A DNA stretch of 64,000 bases from contig NZ_FQUC01000005.1 in the NCBI RefSeq assembly GCF_900128985.1, positions 186,001 through 250,000 of the forward strand, in the 5' to 3' direction. Both the position numbers and the translations under genes were made by a program. The stretch is from Indolivaga macrotermitis (GTDB taxonomy: Bacteria; Bacteroidota; Bacteroidia; Bacteroidales; Dysgonomonadaceae). The notes below the pieces were generated by a model that was given only the letters and a program-made list of their open reading frames with translations, was not told where the DNA came from and ran no database searches. Shown here piece after piece: positions 8,330 through 17,268 of this stretch; position 1 is the stretch's first letter, and each line of letters begins with the position of its first letter.

Positions 8330-9115
8330 TCAGGCTTTCAGTTCTTCTATAAATTGCTTCAATGCCAATCCGGGATTATCGGTCTTCATAAAATTCTCGC
8401 CCATCAAGAAACCTCTGTAACCAACTTCACGTAGTTCTCTTACTGTTTGAGCCTTAGAAATACCACTTTCGGATATTTTCAGGAAGTCCGAAGGTATCTT
8501 TTCCGCCAGATCAAACGAGCCTTTTACATCGGTTATGAATGTGGTCAGGTCACGATTATTGACTCCCACTACATCCACATACTCATTGATATGCCCCAAT
8601 TCTTTTTCATTATGGATTTCAAGCAGAACGTCTAATCCCAGTTCCCGTGCTTTTACCGCAAATTGCTTTGTTTCGCCGATTGTCAGTGATGCTGCAATAA
8701 GCAATATAGCATTAGCACCTAATAGCTTAGCCTGATATATCTGGTACTCGTCTACCATAAAATCTTTCCTTAGAAGCGGTGTACGTGTCAGGCTTCGGGC
8801 AAGCTCAAGGTCTGCAAAAGTACCTCCAAAAAATTCAGTATCGGTCAATACCGAGATAGCACTCGCCCCATTTTGCGAATAGTATGGAATAACTTCCTGT
8901 ATTTTAGCATTCTCGAAGATCCAACCTCTGGAGGGAGACTTCCGTTTAAATTCAGCTATAATACCTGTCAGTGAATTAGCTAGCGATTCTTTGAAAGAAT
9001 ACAGATTTGTTGTATTCGTGATCTTCGCAGCTAATTGATCGATACTTATTCCTTTCTTTTGTTGCTCAATTTCTTTACGTTTATTAGCAACAATTTTATC
9101 CAATATATTAGTCAT
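8330..9115 (-). CDS. trpC: Indole-3-glycerol phosphate synthase
   Basis: A 261-residue TIM-barrel enzyme catalysing ring closure of CdRP to indole-3-glycerol phosphate. Characteristic motifs are IAEFKRKSPSRGWI (catalytic Lys of the EIKxxSPSKG motif), ISVLTDTEFFGG, LLRKDFMVDEYQIYQA (second catalytic Lys), GVNNRDLTTF and ISESGI. It is not fused to trpF, unlike in enterobacteria. In the operon it follows the MFS gene by 6 nt, so the transporter sits inside the trp unit. Confidence 0.97.
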   Translation of the reverse strand: MTNILDKIVANKRKEIEQQKKGISIDQLAAKITNTTNLYSFKESLANSLTGIIAEFKRKSPSRGWIFENAKIQEVIPYYSQNGASAISVLTDTEFFGGTFADLELARSLTRTPLLRKDFMVDEYQIYQAKLLGANAILLIAASLTIGETKQFAVKARELGLDVLLEIHNEKELGHINEYVDVVGVNNRDLTTFITDVKGSFDLAEKIPSDFLKISESGISKAQTVRELREVGYRGFLMGENFMKTDNPGLALKQFIEELKA

Positions 9116-9121
9116 AACATC

Positions 9122-10309
9122 TTATTTTTCTGTTTTGAATATTTTTATCACAGATGATAAAATAACTATGCATATCCCGAAAACACCTATCAGACCATAC
9201 GAATACCGCAAGTTTGTTGCCTGAGATATATAACCTATAAGAGGAGGCCCCATAAGAAAACCAAGGAAGCTGATACTCGAAACGATGGTCAATGCTATTC
9301 CCGTCGGTATTCTTGTACGCTGTCCGGCAATACTATATATTGTAGGAACGATACTGGATGTACCCAAACCGATAATCATAAACGCAAGAAGAGTTACCGG
9401 AAGATAAGGAAATGCCACAGCTAAAAATAATCCGATGGATATAAGTATACCACCCGCCTGAATAATCCTCTGACGTCCCCAACGTTCTATTATTCCATCT
9501 GCCAAAAAACGTCCCGATGCCATAGTTACCATATATGCGGCAAAGCCAAGGGGTACTAACGAATCCGACACTTTTACAATGTCTTTCAGGTATAATCCGC
9601 CCCAGTCAGACATCGCTCCTTCGGCTGCCATACCACAAAAAGCAACTATTCCCAATAAGTAAAGAAAAGTTTCGGGTTTATTCTTTTTCTTTGTTTCTGC
9701 TTCCTGCGGATCTTTCTTCTTCTTTATATCGGGTTGCAAATACCTCTTACTAACAACCAGATTGGCGAGAACAATAACAGCCACTATCAGGAAATGGTAA
9801 AACGGGTTCAGATGTATATTTATCATTAATAGCCCAATTGCCGAACCTGCAAAACAGGCTAAACTCCATCCTCCATGAAAAGACGACATTATGGCTTTTC
9901 CGTACATTGCTTCTATATTAACGCCTTGTGTATTGACTGATATATTACAGAAATTACCACAGAATCCGAAAAAGATCAGACTCATTAACAAAGCATATTC
10001 GGTACGCGAAGCCCCGATAGCTAATAAGGCCAATACATAAAAAACTAAAGACACAGGAAGAATTTTCTTACTTCCAATTTTCGATACCATCAAACCCGAG
10101 ATAGTCATACCACATATCTGACCGATAGGTATCATCAATAATATTGTACCCCATGCCGCATCATCAAGTCCTAAATAACTTTTAATATCGGGGATACGAC
10201 TGGCCCAACTCGAAAAACACAATCCTTGTGAGAAATAAAAAGCAAACACTCCTAACCGGATCCGTTTCCGTTGAGATTCACTTAACTCATGTACCACTTC
10301 TTCTGACAT
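9122..10309 (-). CDS. MFS transporter inside the trp operon
   Basis: A 395-residue protein with about twelve hydrophobic segments, split by a charged cytoplasmic loop (KKKKDPQEAETKKKNKPE, residues ~198-215), the usual MFS 6+6 arrangement. The first half has FSSWASRIPDIKSYLGLDDAAWG, resembling the YbjJ/FucP-like group of MFS proteins. Substrate cannot be deduced. It lies 6 nt upstream of trpC and 16 nt downstream of the methyltransferase gene, so it is co-transcribed with tryptophan synthesis genes. An export or uptake role for an aromatic compound is possible but is inference only. Confidence 0.85.
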   Translation of the reverse strand: MSEEVVHELSESQRKRIRLGVFAFYFSQGLCFSSWASRIPDIKSYLGLDDAAWGTILLMIPIGQICGMTISGLMVSKIGSKKILPVSLVFYVLALLAIGASRTEYALLMSLIFFGFCGNFCNISVNTQGVNIEAMYGKAIMSSFHGGWSLACFAGSAIGLLMINIHLNPFYHFLIVAVIVLANLVVSKRYLQPDIKKKKDPQEAETKKKNKPETFLYLLGIVAFCGMAAEGAMSDWGGLYLKDIVKVSDSLVPLGFAAYMVTMASGRFLADGIIERWGRQRIIQAGGILISIGLFLAVAFPYLPVTLLAFMIIGLGTSSIVPTIYSIAGQRTRIPTGIALTIVSSISFLGFLMGPPLIGYISQATNLRYSYGLIGVFGICIVILSSVIKIFKTEK

Positions 10310-10325
10310 ATTATTTTTAATAAAA

Positions 10326-11117
10326 TCAACGCTTCATTCCTTCCAGCGCGTATACCATAGGTATAGTGTATTGCAAGTGTTTTATTTTGAACTTGCCTTT
10401 TTCGATCTCTTCTACATTTTTGAAACAAGGATATGGAGAGTAATCAAATTCTTCAAACTGCTTTATCTCGATTCCCGAATTAATCAAATTACCCATAACC
10501 TCACTCAAACTATGATTCCAACATACAGTCGTATAACTGACATCTGCATTCCGATCGGCATAGGTTCCTGCAAAGGTCTCAATAATTTCTCCTGTATTGA
10601 AATAATCATAGGCAATTGTTGTAAAATTATCATCAAATACCCATACTAATGGATGAAACTCAACAAAGATAAAACGTCCCTGAGGCTTTAGATAATGTGA
10701 AACTATCTCGCTCCATTTTTTCATGTCAGGCAACCATCCTATCACGCCATAACTAGTAAACACAATATCAAATTCTCTATCTAGAACACTAGGTAGATTG
10801 TAGATATCAGAACAAATAAACTCAACATCTACATTTAATTGTCCGGCAAATTTCTGTGCTCTTTTTATTGCTTCATCCGACAAGTCAATGGCTGTTACAT
10901 TTGCTCCCATACGCGCCAAAGAGATAGAATCCTGTCCAAAGTGACATTGAAGATGTAAAACACTTTTCCCTTTAATATCACCAAGCATAGATAGTTCTAT
11001 ATCCTGTAATGTATTCTTTCCTTGTAAGAAAGCTTCATTATCATAAAACTCAGAACCGATATGAATCGGGGTTTTATAGTTCCATGCCTTTCGGTTTATT
11101 TCAATATAATCATTCAT
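10326..11117 (-). CDS. Class I SAM-dependent methyltransferase inside the trp operon
   Basis: A 263-residue protein. The SAM-binding core starts with GKSVLHLQCHFGQDSISLARMG (motif I, GxxxLxLxCxxG), followed by VTAIDLSDEAIKRA (acidic ribose-binding residue) and FDIVFTSYGVIGWL (motif IV). The C-terminal region has aromatic-rich FHPLVWVFDD and SPYPCF segments, suggesting a small-molecule substrate. The ATG at 11117 is preferred over a TTG two codons upstream. Gaps are 34 nt to the chorismate mutase gene and 16 nt to the MFS gene. Substrate unknown. Its operon position makes an aromatic intermediate conceivable but not shown. Confidence 0.85.
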   Translation of the reverse strand: MNDYIEINRKAWNYKTPIHIGSEFYDNEAFLQGKNTLQDIELSMLGDIKGKSVLHLQCHFGQDSISLARMGANVTAIDLSDEAIKRAQKFAGQLNVDVEFICSDIYNLPSVLDREFDIVFTSYGVIGWLPDMKKWSEIVSHYLKPQGRFIFVEFHPLVWVFDDNFTTIAYDYFNTGEIIETFAGTYADRNADVSYTTVCWNHSLSEVMGNLINSGIEIKQFEEFDYSPYPCFKNVEEIEKGKFKIKHLQYTIPMVYALEGMKR

Positions 11118-11157
11118 AATCAATCATTTATAACTGACATTCCAATTACGAGATATT

Positions 11158-11445
11158 TTATCGGTTTATGGCTTCTTTTTCCTGCTCAATGAAAACTCCA
11201 ATCATAGCCCTATAAACCTTTTCCGCAATATTGGGATTCAGTTTTTTAGAGACAGCCACATGACGGATTTTACCAATCACCTCTTCCACTCTGTGAGGAG
11301 CTTCCACTTCCTGCTCATTTTTTTTAAAACGGGCTGCTTCATTCACAAAGAAACTTCTTTCCGAAATTAACTGTATGATAACTTTATCAATCAGGTCAAT
11401 ATTGTACCGCACATCTTCCAGTGATTTATAACTATTAGTTTCCAT
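11158..11445 (-). CDS. Chorismate mutase, AroQ type
   Basis: A 95-residue all-helical protein of the AroQ class, which rearranges chorismate to prephenate. Diagnostic features are LEDVRYNIDLIDKVIIQLISERSFFVNEAARFK (Arg, Asp and Arg/Lys of helix 1) and VEAPHRVEEVIGKIRHVAVSKKLNPNIAEKVYRAMIGVFIEQE. The similarity also covers isochorismate-pyruvate lyases (PchB type), so that activity is an alternative. It sits 4 nt after trpD in a tryptophan operon, which is odd: it would draw chorismate towards Phe and Tyr under Trp control. Possibly it balances the branches. Confidence 0.85.
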   Translation of the reverse strand: METNSYKSLEDVRYNIDLIDKVIIQLISERSFFVNEAARFKKNEQEVEAPHRVEEVIGKIRHVAVSKKLNPNIAEKVYRAMIGVFIEQEKEAINR

Positions 11446-11449
11446 CTTC

Positions 11450-12448
11450 TTAACTGTTTAGTTCAAGAAATTTCTTGAAAGTTTCCTTCAATCTGCCACT
11501 ATCTATAGATTCAGTAGCTTTTGATATACATTCTTCTACACTCAGCAAGGGATCAATTGTATAGATCGCAATTGCCGAGTTAGCTATCACTGCATTCTTT
11601 TGAGCCTCTGTGGCTGTATTATTTATCACATTATCAAAAATAGCAGCAGCTTCTTCGGCTGTACGTCCGCCATCAAGGTCATTTTCTTCACATCTCCTGA
11701 ATCCTAATTCTTCGGGAGTATAAATACTTTCCTCTTGTTTGGTTATTACTTTAAAATCGCCGGTTAACGAAATTTCGTCATAGCCATCCAAACCATGTAC
11801 AATGGAATAATCTACATCGGTCTGCTGGTACATATAGAAATACATACGCGCCATTTTCAGGTTGAAGACACCTAATACCTGTTTCTTCGGACGGATAGGA
11901 TTCACCACAGGCCCCAGCATATTGAAGAATGTGCGAACCCCCAAAGCCTTACGAACCGGGGCAACTACTTTCAAGGCATTATTAAACAATGGTGCATGCA
12001 GAAATGCTATATTGGTTTTCTCTAATGAATTTTCGAGTTTGCCAATATCTGTTGTAAACTTCACTCCATGTTGCTCCATAACGGTCGATGCTCCACTGAC
12101 GGATGTCGCTCCGTAATTACCATGTTTAGCCACTTTATAACCTGCTGCCGCAACTGTAAAGCATGACAGTGTAGATATATTAAATGTATTCTTGTTATCA
12201 CCGCCCGTACCCACAATATCAATAGGATCATAGGCTGATAAAGCATCTACATTGGTGCGTAAGTCAACAAGTGCATCGGCAAATCCCATAAACTCTTCGA
12301 TAGAAATACTCCGCATAAGGTAAACACTGATAAACGCAGCTATCTGTGAGTCGTTATACTCACCTGCCGCCATACGGCTTAATATATCTTTGGCTTCCTG
12401 CCTGTCAAGATACTGGTGATTAAATAATCTGTTTAATATCTGTTTCAT
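11450..12448 (-). CDS. trpD: Anthranilate phosphoribosyltransferase
   Basis: A 332-residue enzyme transferring the phosphoribosyl group of PRPP to anthranilate. The signature blocks are DIVGTGGDNKNTFNIST (PRPP-binding glycine-rich loop), KHGNYGATSVSGASTVMEQHG, HAPLFNNALKVVAPVRKALGVRTFFNMLGPVVNP and the metal-binding GYDEIS. Length is normal and it is not fused to trpG. It is separated from the trpB2 gene by 13 nt and followed after 4 nt by chorismate mutase. Confidence 0.97.
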   Translation of the reverse strand: MKQILNRLFNHQYLDRQEAKDILSRMAAGEYNDSQIAAFISVYLMRSISIEEFMGFADALVDLRTNVDALSAYDPIDIVGTGGDNKNTFNISTLSCFTVAAAGYKVAKHGNYGATSVSGASTVMEQHGVKFTTDIGKLENSLEKTNIAFLHAPLFNNALKVVAPVRKALGVRTFFNMLGPVVNPIRPKKQVLGVFNLKMARMYFYMYQQTDVDYSIVHGLDGYDEISLTGDFKVITKQEESIYTPEELGFRRCEENDLDGGRTAEEAAAIFDNVINNTATEAQKNAVIANSAIAIYTIDPLLSVEECISKATESIDSGRLKETFKKFLELNS

Positions 12449-12461
12449 AATAATTATTTCT

Positions 12462-13817
12462 TCATACCAGTTTCTCTAGAGAATCACGGGTTTTAGCGAT
12501 TTCTTCATCTGTCAACTGATAATTTTTCATATTACCATTCATATACTGATCGTAAGCTGACATATCAATTAATCCATGTCCTGACAGATTGAATAATATA
12601 GTTTTAGGTGTACCTTCTTCTTTAGCTTTGAGTGCTTCGCGGATAGCAACAGCTATGGCATGAGTCGACTCAGGCGCAGGAATTATACCTTCGGTATTCG
12701 CAAATAGTTTACCGGCTTCAAATGTTTCAAGCTGTGGTATAGCCTGTACTTCAATAAAACCGTCTTTACGCAATTGGCTGACAATAGTTCCGGCTCCATG
12801 ATAACGTAATCCACCGGCATGAATATCAGCAGGTTGAAAATCATGCCCTAAAGTATACATAGGAAGAAGCGGTGTTAATCCCACGGTATCTCCAAAATCA
12901 TATTCGAAACGCCCTCTTGATAGTTTCGGACAACTCGCAGGCTCTGCAGCTATTACACGAATTTCTTTTCCTTCGGTTAATTTATGGCGTAAAAACGGAA
13001 AACTTATACCCGAAAAATTAGATCCTCCACCAAAGCAACCTATCACAATATCGGGATATTCGCCAGCCATATCCATTTGCTTTTCACTTTCCAATCCAAT
13101 AACTGTTTGGTGTAAAGCAACATGATTAAGCACACTACCAAGTGTGTAGCGGGCATCAGGATCTTGTACTGCCATTTCTACAGCTTCTGAAATAGCAATA
13201 CCTAAGCTTCCCGAATTATTAGGATCTTTCGCTAAAATACTGCGTCCTGATTCAGTTGTATTACTAGGCGACGGTATTACATTTGCGCCCCATGTTTGCA
13301 TCATCATGCGTCTGTATGGCTTCTGCTCGTAGCTGACTTTCACCATATATACATCCAATCCTAATCCGAAAACGCTGGATGCAAAACTCAGGGCTGCACC
13401 CCATTGTCCGGCTCCGGTTTCGGTTGTCAGACGTTTTATTCCCTGTTTCTTATTATAGTAAGCCTGTGGCAATGCCGAATTAAGCTTATGCGAACCAACA
13501 GGGCTTACGCCTTCATTCTTAAAGTATATACGAGCCGGGGTACCTAATGCCTTTTCGAGCCCTGTAGCTCTGACTAAAGGCGTAGGGCGCCATATTTTAT
13601 AAAGTTCCCTTACCTCTTCGGGTATTTCGATCCAACGATCCTGTGACATTTCCTGTTTGATAAGCTCTGTTGCAAAAACAGGTTCTAAGTCTTCAGGTGT
13701 CAAAACTTGCTTAGTAGCGGGATTCAAAGGAGGCAAAGGTTTGTTTACCATGTCCGCTACAATATTGTACCACTTTTCGGGAATTTCGTTCTCGCTCAAA
13801 AATATTTTCTTACTCAT
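12462..13817 (-). CDS. trpB2: TrpB2-type tryptophan synthase beta chain
   Basis: A 451-residue PLP enzyme of the TrpB2 subgroup, clearly different from the TrpB encoded at the start of the operon. The PLP lysine is K111 in [13 protein letters not shown], while the canonical subunit has TGAHKINN. Other TrpB2 hallmarks are the longer N-terminus, [44 protein letters not shown] and the phosphate loop [11 protein letters not shown]. TrpB2 proteins generally lack the residues for tight TrpA contact and are thought to use free indole or phosphoserine. Here it sits between trpG and trpD, so one transcript encodes both TrpB forms. Confidence 0.93.
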   Translation of the reverse strand: MSKKIFLSENEIPEKWYNIVADMVNKPLPPLNPATKQVLTPEDLEPVFATELIKQEMSQDRWIEIPEEVRELYKIWRPTPLVRATGLEKALGTPARIYFKNEGVSPVGSHKLNSALPQAYYNKKQGIKRLTTETGAGQWGAALSFASSVFGLGLDVYMVKVSYEQKPYRRMMMQTWGANVIPSPSNTTESGRSILAKDPNNSGSLGIAISEAVEMAVQDPDARYTLGSVLNHVALHQTVIGLESEKQMDMAGEYPDIVIGCFGGGSNFSGISFPFLRHKLTEGKEIRVIAAEPASCPKLSRGRFEYDFGDTVGLTPLLPMYTLGHDFQPADIHAGGLRYHGAGTIVSQLRKDGFIEVQAIPQLETFEAGKLFANTEGIIPAPESTHAIAVAIREALKAKEEGTPKTILFNLSGHGLIDMSAYDQYMNGNMKNYQLTDEEIAKTRDSLEKLV

Positions 13818-13840
13818 AGCACTAATAAAAATGAATAGGT

Positions 13841-14407
13841 TTATCGGGTTAAAAAGTTTTTTACAATAGTTGCTCCCTGAGGTGTTAATACAGATTCGGG
13901 ATGGAACTGTACACCATGCACATCATATGTTTTATGTTTCATAGCCATAATCTGTTTAGTGTCATCAATTGCTGTCACCTCAAAGCACTCCGGCAGATCT
14001 TTTGAATCTACTATCCATGAGTGGTAACGACCTACTTCCAGATTCGGGTCTACAGCCTCAAAAAGGTAATCATCTGCTATAATATCTACCTTGGTAGAAA
14101 TTCCGTGATATACATCTTCCAGATTTACCAGTGCTGCTCCAAAAGCCTCACCTATAGCCTGATGCCCCAAACAAACACCTAATACAGATTTCGTAGCGGC
14201 ATATTCTTTGATCAGAGGAAGCAGTAGTCCGGCTTCGGATGGAATACCCGGTCCCGGTGACAAAATAATCTTATCATATTTAGCCACATCAGGCAAAGCT
14301 ATTTTATCGTTTCTGAATACATCTACATCAGTATAACCCAGTTCTTTTACCAAATGCACCAGATTATATGTAAACGAATCGTAATTGTCGAATATTAATA
14401 TTTTCAT
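13841..14407 (-). CDS. trpG: Anthranilate synthase component II (glutamine amidotransferase)
   Basis: A 188-residue class I glutamine amidotransferase that supplies ammonia to TrpE. The N-terminus [15 protein letters not shown] is typical, the oxyanion region is [13 protein letters not shown], the nucleophile is Cys79 in [16 protein letters not shown], and the His-Glu pair lies in [14 protein letters not shown]. It is a single-domain protein, not fused to TrpD. The protein could also serve p-aminobenzoate synthesis as an amphibolic subunit, but the operon position favours tryptophan. Confidence 0.96.
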   Translation of the reverse strand: MKILIFDNYDSFTYNLVHLVKELGYTDVDVFRNDKIALPDVAKYDKIILSPGPGIPSEAGLLLPLIKEYAATKSVLGVCLGHQAIGEAFGAALVNLEDVYHGISTKVDIIADDYLFEAVDPNLEVGRYHSWIVDSKDLPECFEVTAIDDTKQIMAMKHKTYDVHGVQFHPESVLTPQGATIVKNFLTR

Positions 14408-14416
14408 AATTTCTAC

Positions 14417-15823
14417 TTATTTTCGTAGGGTTTCTGCCACTTTTACTGCTTTAGCCAATGCCCCAAGCTTGTTTTTGACTTCCATAACTTCTGTTTCGGG
14501 GTTCGATTTGGCTACAATTCCCCCACCCGCCTGATAGTACAATGTATTATTCTTACTCAGGAAAGTACGTATAGTTATAGCCTGGTTAAGATCTCCATCA
14601 AAACCTATATAGCCGATACATCCGCCATAAACACCACGCATAGCCGGTTCTATATCACGTATCAATTGCATAGCTCTTACTTTGGGTGCACCGGAAAGCG
14701 TTCCGGCAGGAAATGTGTCGGCAAATACTTTAATGCTATTTACTCCTTTGTCCACAACACCGCTAACCCTTGATACCAAATGGATAACATGTGAATAGAA
14801 CTGAACATTTTTATAAAATTCGACTTTCACGTTACTACAATTACGGCTTAAATCGTTCCGGGCAAGATCGACCAGCATTACATGTTCGGCATTTTCCTTT
14901 TCGTCTTTCAATAAATTCTCAGACAATATACGGTCTCTTTCATCGTCTCCGGTACGGAAGTAAGTTCCGGCAATGGGATCGATATATGCTTTGCCTTTGC
15001 TTACTTTGCAGTGAGTTTCGGGCGAAGAACCAAATACCCTGAAAGAACCGAAATCGAAGAAGAACAAATAAGGAGAAGGATTGACCGAGCGTAAAGCACG
15101 ATATACATTAAACTCGTCTCCTTTAAACTTCTGAGTAAAACATCTGGATAGAACGATCTGGAACACATCACCACGTTTGCAATGGGCAATCCCTTTCTCG
15201 ATCATCTTAATATGCTCTTCATCTGTTATATACGAAGACTCATTTCCAATACATTCAAAATTATATTCCGCAATATTATTATTTGAAAGTACAGCTTCGA
15301 GTTCGTCTATTTTGGAATCCTCTCCATGTAGCGTATTCTCTACAATAGTCAATTCGTTCTTTAAGTGATTGATAACTATTATATAATGATACAAATTGTA
15401 GTAAAATTCGGGAACATCAGCATTGTCAAGCTTTTTATTTATCGGGTCTACATCTTCAAAAAAGCGAATGGCATCATACGAAGTATATCCCATAAATCCA
15501 TTTAAGCCTGTTGGATTATTGCCTGTAACTTCAAAATCCTTTAAATAATCCTGAAAAGCTGAAGTGAGTTTCAATGAATCAGACAATAACACCGTTTCTA
15601 TTGTGCCACAGGGGTATTCTTTAATTACTTGCTGTCCGAATACTTTGAATGATGCTATAGGTTTTACACCGATCAATGAATAACTATTATCATTACTATG
15701 ATAGTCTGTACTTTCGAGCAGAGCCGATTCAGGATAAATATCTCTTATTTTCAGATAGATACCAACAGGAGTCTGTAAGTCCGCTAAAAGTTTTTTGGTA
15801 AGTACATGTATTTTAGTTTTCAT
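14417..15823 (-). CDS. trpE: Anthranilate synthase component I
   Basis: A 468-residue chorismate-utilising enzyme that makes anthranilate with TrpG. The N-terminal regulatory region includes [18 protein letters not shown], which contains the LLES motif of the feedback-inhibition site. The catalytic half has [55 protein letters not shown] and [12 protein letters not shown]. The start codon overlaps the trpB stop in an ATGA arrangement, implying translational coupling. Length fits. Confidence 0.97.
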   Translation of the reverse strand: MKTKIHVLTKKLLADLQTPVGIYLKIRDIYPESALLESTDYHSNDNSYSLIGVKPIASFKVFGQQVIKEYPCGTIETVLLSDSLKLTSAFQDYLKDFEVTGNNPTGLNGFMGYTSYDAIRFFEDVDPINKKLDNADVPEFYYNLYHYIIVINHLKNELTIVENTLHGEDSKIDELEAVLSNNNIAEYNFECIGNESSYITDEEHIKMIEKGIAHCKRGDVFQIVLSRCFTQKFKGDEFNVYRALRSVNPSPYLFFFDFGSFRVFGSSPETHCKVSKGKAYIDPIAGTYFRTGDDERDRILSENLLKDEKENAEHVMLVDLARNDLSRNCSNVKVEFYKNVQFYSHVIHLVSRVSGVVDKGVNSIKVFADTFPAGTLSGAPKVRAMQLIRDIEPAMRGVYGGCIGYIGFDGDLNQAITIRTFLSKNNTLYYQAGGGIVAKSNPETEVMEVKNKLGALAKAVKVAETLRK

Positions 15824-17013
15824 AATCTCTGATTTTCTCTGATACGTACATAAGTCTCCATATCTTTATCGCCACGTCCCGAAAGACAAAGCACTATAAC
15901 ATCGTCACTCTTGAATTTCTTTTGTGCCAAAACACCCAAGGCATGAGCCGATTCGATAGCCGGAATAATACCTTCGATAGCAGTAAGCTCGAAAGCCGCT
16001 GTTATAGCTTCATCATCAGTTACAGCTAATACTTCTGCCCTACCTACTTCGGCTAAATAGGCATGCAATGGCCCGATACCGGGATAGTCTAATCCGGCTG
16101 AAATAGAATATGGTTCTTCGATTTGTCCGTCTTCCGATTGCATTATCAAGGTTTTAGTTCCATGAATAATACCCAAGCGTCCCAAATGTATTGTTGCAGC
16201 AGACTCACCCGAGTCTAACCCTTTACCGGCAGCTTCTGCCAAAAGAATTTTTACATCCGGTTCATCCAGATAATGGTAAATCATCCCTGCGGCATTACTA
16301 CCTCCACCGATACAGGCTATTAAATAATCAGGAGTTTCACGTCCTTCTTTTTCAAGTAATTGCTTGCGGGTCTCTTCACTGATAACAGATTGTAAACGGG
16401 CAACCATATCCGGATAAGGGTGTGGCCCTAGTGTAGATCCTATAATATAATATGTATCCGACGGATTACAGCACCAATCCCTAATAGCTTCGTTAGTTGC
16501 ATCTTTCAATGTCATATTGCCACTGGTAACGGGTACAACCGTAGCTCCCAGCATTTCCATTTTCTGTACGTTCAGTTTCTGGCGTTCCACATCGGTCTTT
16601 CCCATATAAACAATACACTCCATATTCATCAGCGCACAAACTGTAGCTGTAGCTACACCATGCTGTCCGGCTCCGGTCTCTGCAATAATGCGGGTTTTAC
16701 CCATTCGTCTCGCCAATAATATTTGTCCGATAGTGTTATTTATCTTATGTGCACCTGTATGGTTCAGATCTTCCCTTTTAAGATATACTTTACATCCGTA
16801 TTTCTCTGATAAGCGTTTTGCCAGATATAAAGGACTGGGTCTTCCTACATAATCACGAAGTAAATCGTGGTATTCTTTCTGGAATGAAGGATCTTCCAAA
16901 ACCTCTAAATATGCATTTTTTAAGTTCTCTACGTTGTCATAAAGTATTTCGGGTATATAGGCTCCTCCGAAGTCACCATAGAAACCTTTTGAATCAACTT
17001 TAAATTTTTCCAT
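15820..17013 (-). CDS. trpB: Tryptophan synthase beta subunit (canonical)
   Basis: A 397-residue PLP enzyme condensing indole and serine to tryptophan. It is the first structural gene of the operon. The PLP lysine is K90 in [17 protein letters not shown]. Substrate and cofactor motifs are [28 protein letters not shown] and the phosphate loop [12 protein letters not shown]. These are features of the TrpB1 group, which pairs with TrpA. The partner trpA lies nine genes further down, an unusual separation within one operon. The 3' end overlaps trpE by 4 nt. Confidence 0.97.
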   Translation of the reverse strand: MEKFKVDSKGFYGDFGGAYIPEILYDNVENLKNAYLEVLEDPSFQKEYHDLLRDYVGRPSPLYLAKRLSEKYGCKVYLKREDLNHTGAHKINNTIGQILLARRMGKTRIIAETGAGQHGVATATVCALMNMECIVYMGKTDVERQKLNVQKMEMLGATVVPVTSGNMTLKDATNEAIRDWCCNPSDTYYIIGSTLGPHPYPDMVARLQSVISEETRKQLLEKEGRETPDYLIACIGGGSNAAGMIYHYLDEPDVKILLAEAAGKGLDSGESAATIHLGRLGIIHGTKTLIMQSEDGQIEEPYSISAGLDYPGIGPLHAYLAEVGRAEVLAVTDDEAITAAFELTAIEGIIPAIESAHALGVLAQKKFKSDDVIVLCLSGRGDKDMETYVRIRENQRL

Positions 17014-17059
17014 TTGTATATATTTTGTTTTTTATTTATTCCGGTAAAAGTGTTATCAA

Positions 17060-17091
17060 AGAAAAAAGCCCATCGTGAGTACGACAGGCTT
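17060..17091 (-). terminator. trp attenuator terminator
   Basis: Read on the minus strand, AAGCCTGTCGT (17091-17081) and ACGATGGGCTT (17076-17066) form an 11-bp stem, continuous when two G-U pairs are counted, with a 4-nt loop ACTC and a run of T. It lies between the leader peptide and trpB. The right arm plus loop (CTCACGA, 17079-17073) can alternatively pair with TCGTGAG at 17145-17139, which overlaps the leader stop codon. This is the expected terminator/antiterminator switch. Confidence 0.88.
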
Positions 17092-17138
17092 GTATTTTTA
17101 TTAAAATTTCATTTTACTACAATACACAATGACCTAGG

Positions 17139-17145
17139 CTCACGA
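17139..17145 (-). promoter_or_regulatory. Antiterminator strand of the trp attenuator
   Basis: TCGTGAG at 17145-17139 is complementary over 7 nt to CTCACGA (17079-17073) in the loop and right arm of the terminator. It includes the leader stop codon. A ribosome finishing the leader would cover it and allow termination, while one stalled at the Trp codons about 20 nt upstream would leave it free to pair. Confidence 0.75.
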
Positions 17146-17199
17146 CCGTTGAAGTTGTAAGCGCCACCACCAATATGTATTTGTAAGTTGAAAGTTCAT
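17140..17199 (-). CDS. trpL: trp operon leader peptide
   Basis: A 19-residue reading frame, MNFQLTNTYWWWRLQLQRS, starting at ATG 17199 and ending at TGA 17140. Three consecutive TGG codons (17172-17164) in so short a peptide, placed between the trp promoter and an intrinsic terminator, mark it as a tryptophan-sensing leader. No homology is needed: the arrangement of Trp codons, stop codon inside the antiterminator strand and downstream terminator is self-consistent. The start is 22 nt after the end of the -7 box. Confidence 0.88.
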   Translation of the reverse strand: MNFQLTNTYWWWRLQLQRS

Positions 17200-17221
17200 T
17201 TCAGTTTCTTTTTAATAGTTG

Positions 17222-17251
17222 CAAAGTTATAAAAATTTTAGAATGAGCAAA
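17222..17251 (-). promoter_or_regulatory. trp operon promoter (Bacteroides type)
   Basis: On the minus strand TTTG (17251-17248) is followed after 18 nt by TAACTTTG (17229-17222), a full match to TAnnTTTG. Transcription would start some nucleotides downstream, just before the leader peptide. The promoter lies directly behind the fbp stop codon (17269). Confidence 0.75.
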
Positions 17252-17268
17252 TATTTATCTAATAAATT

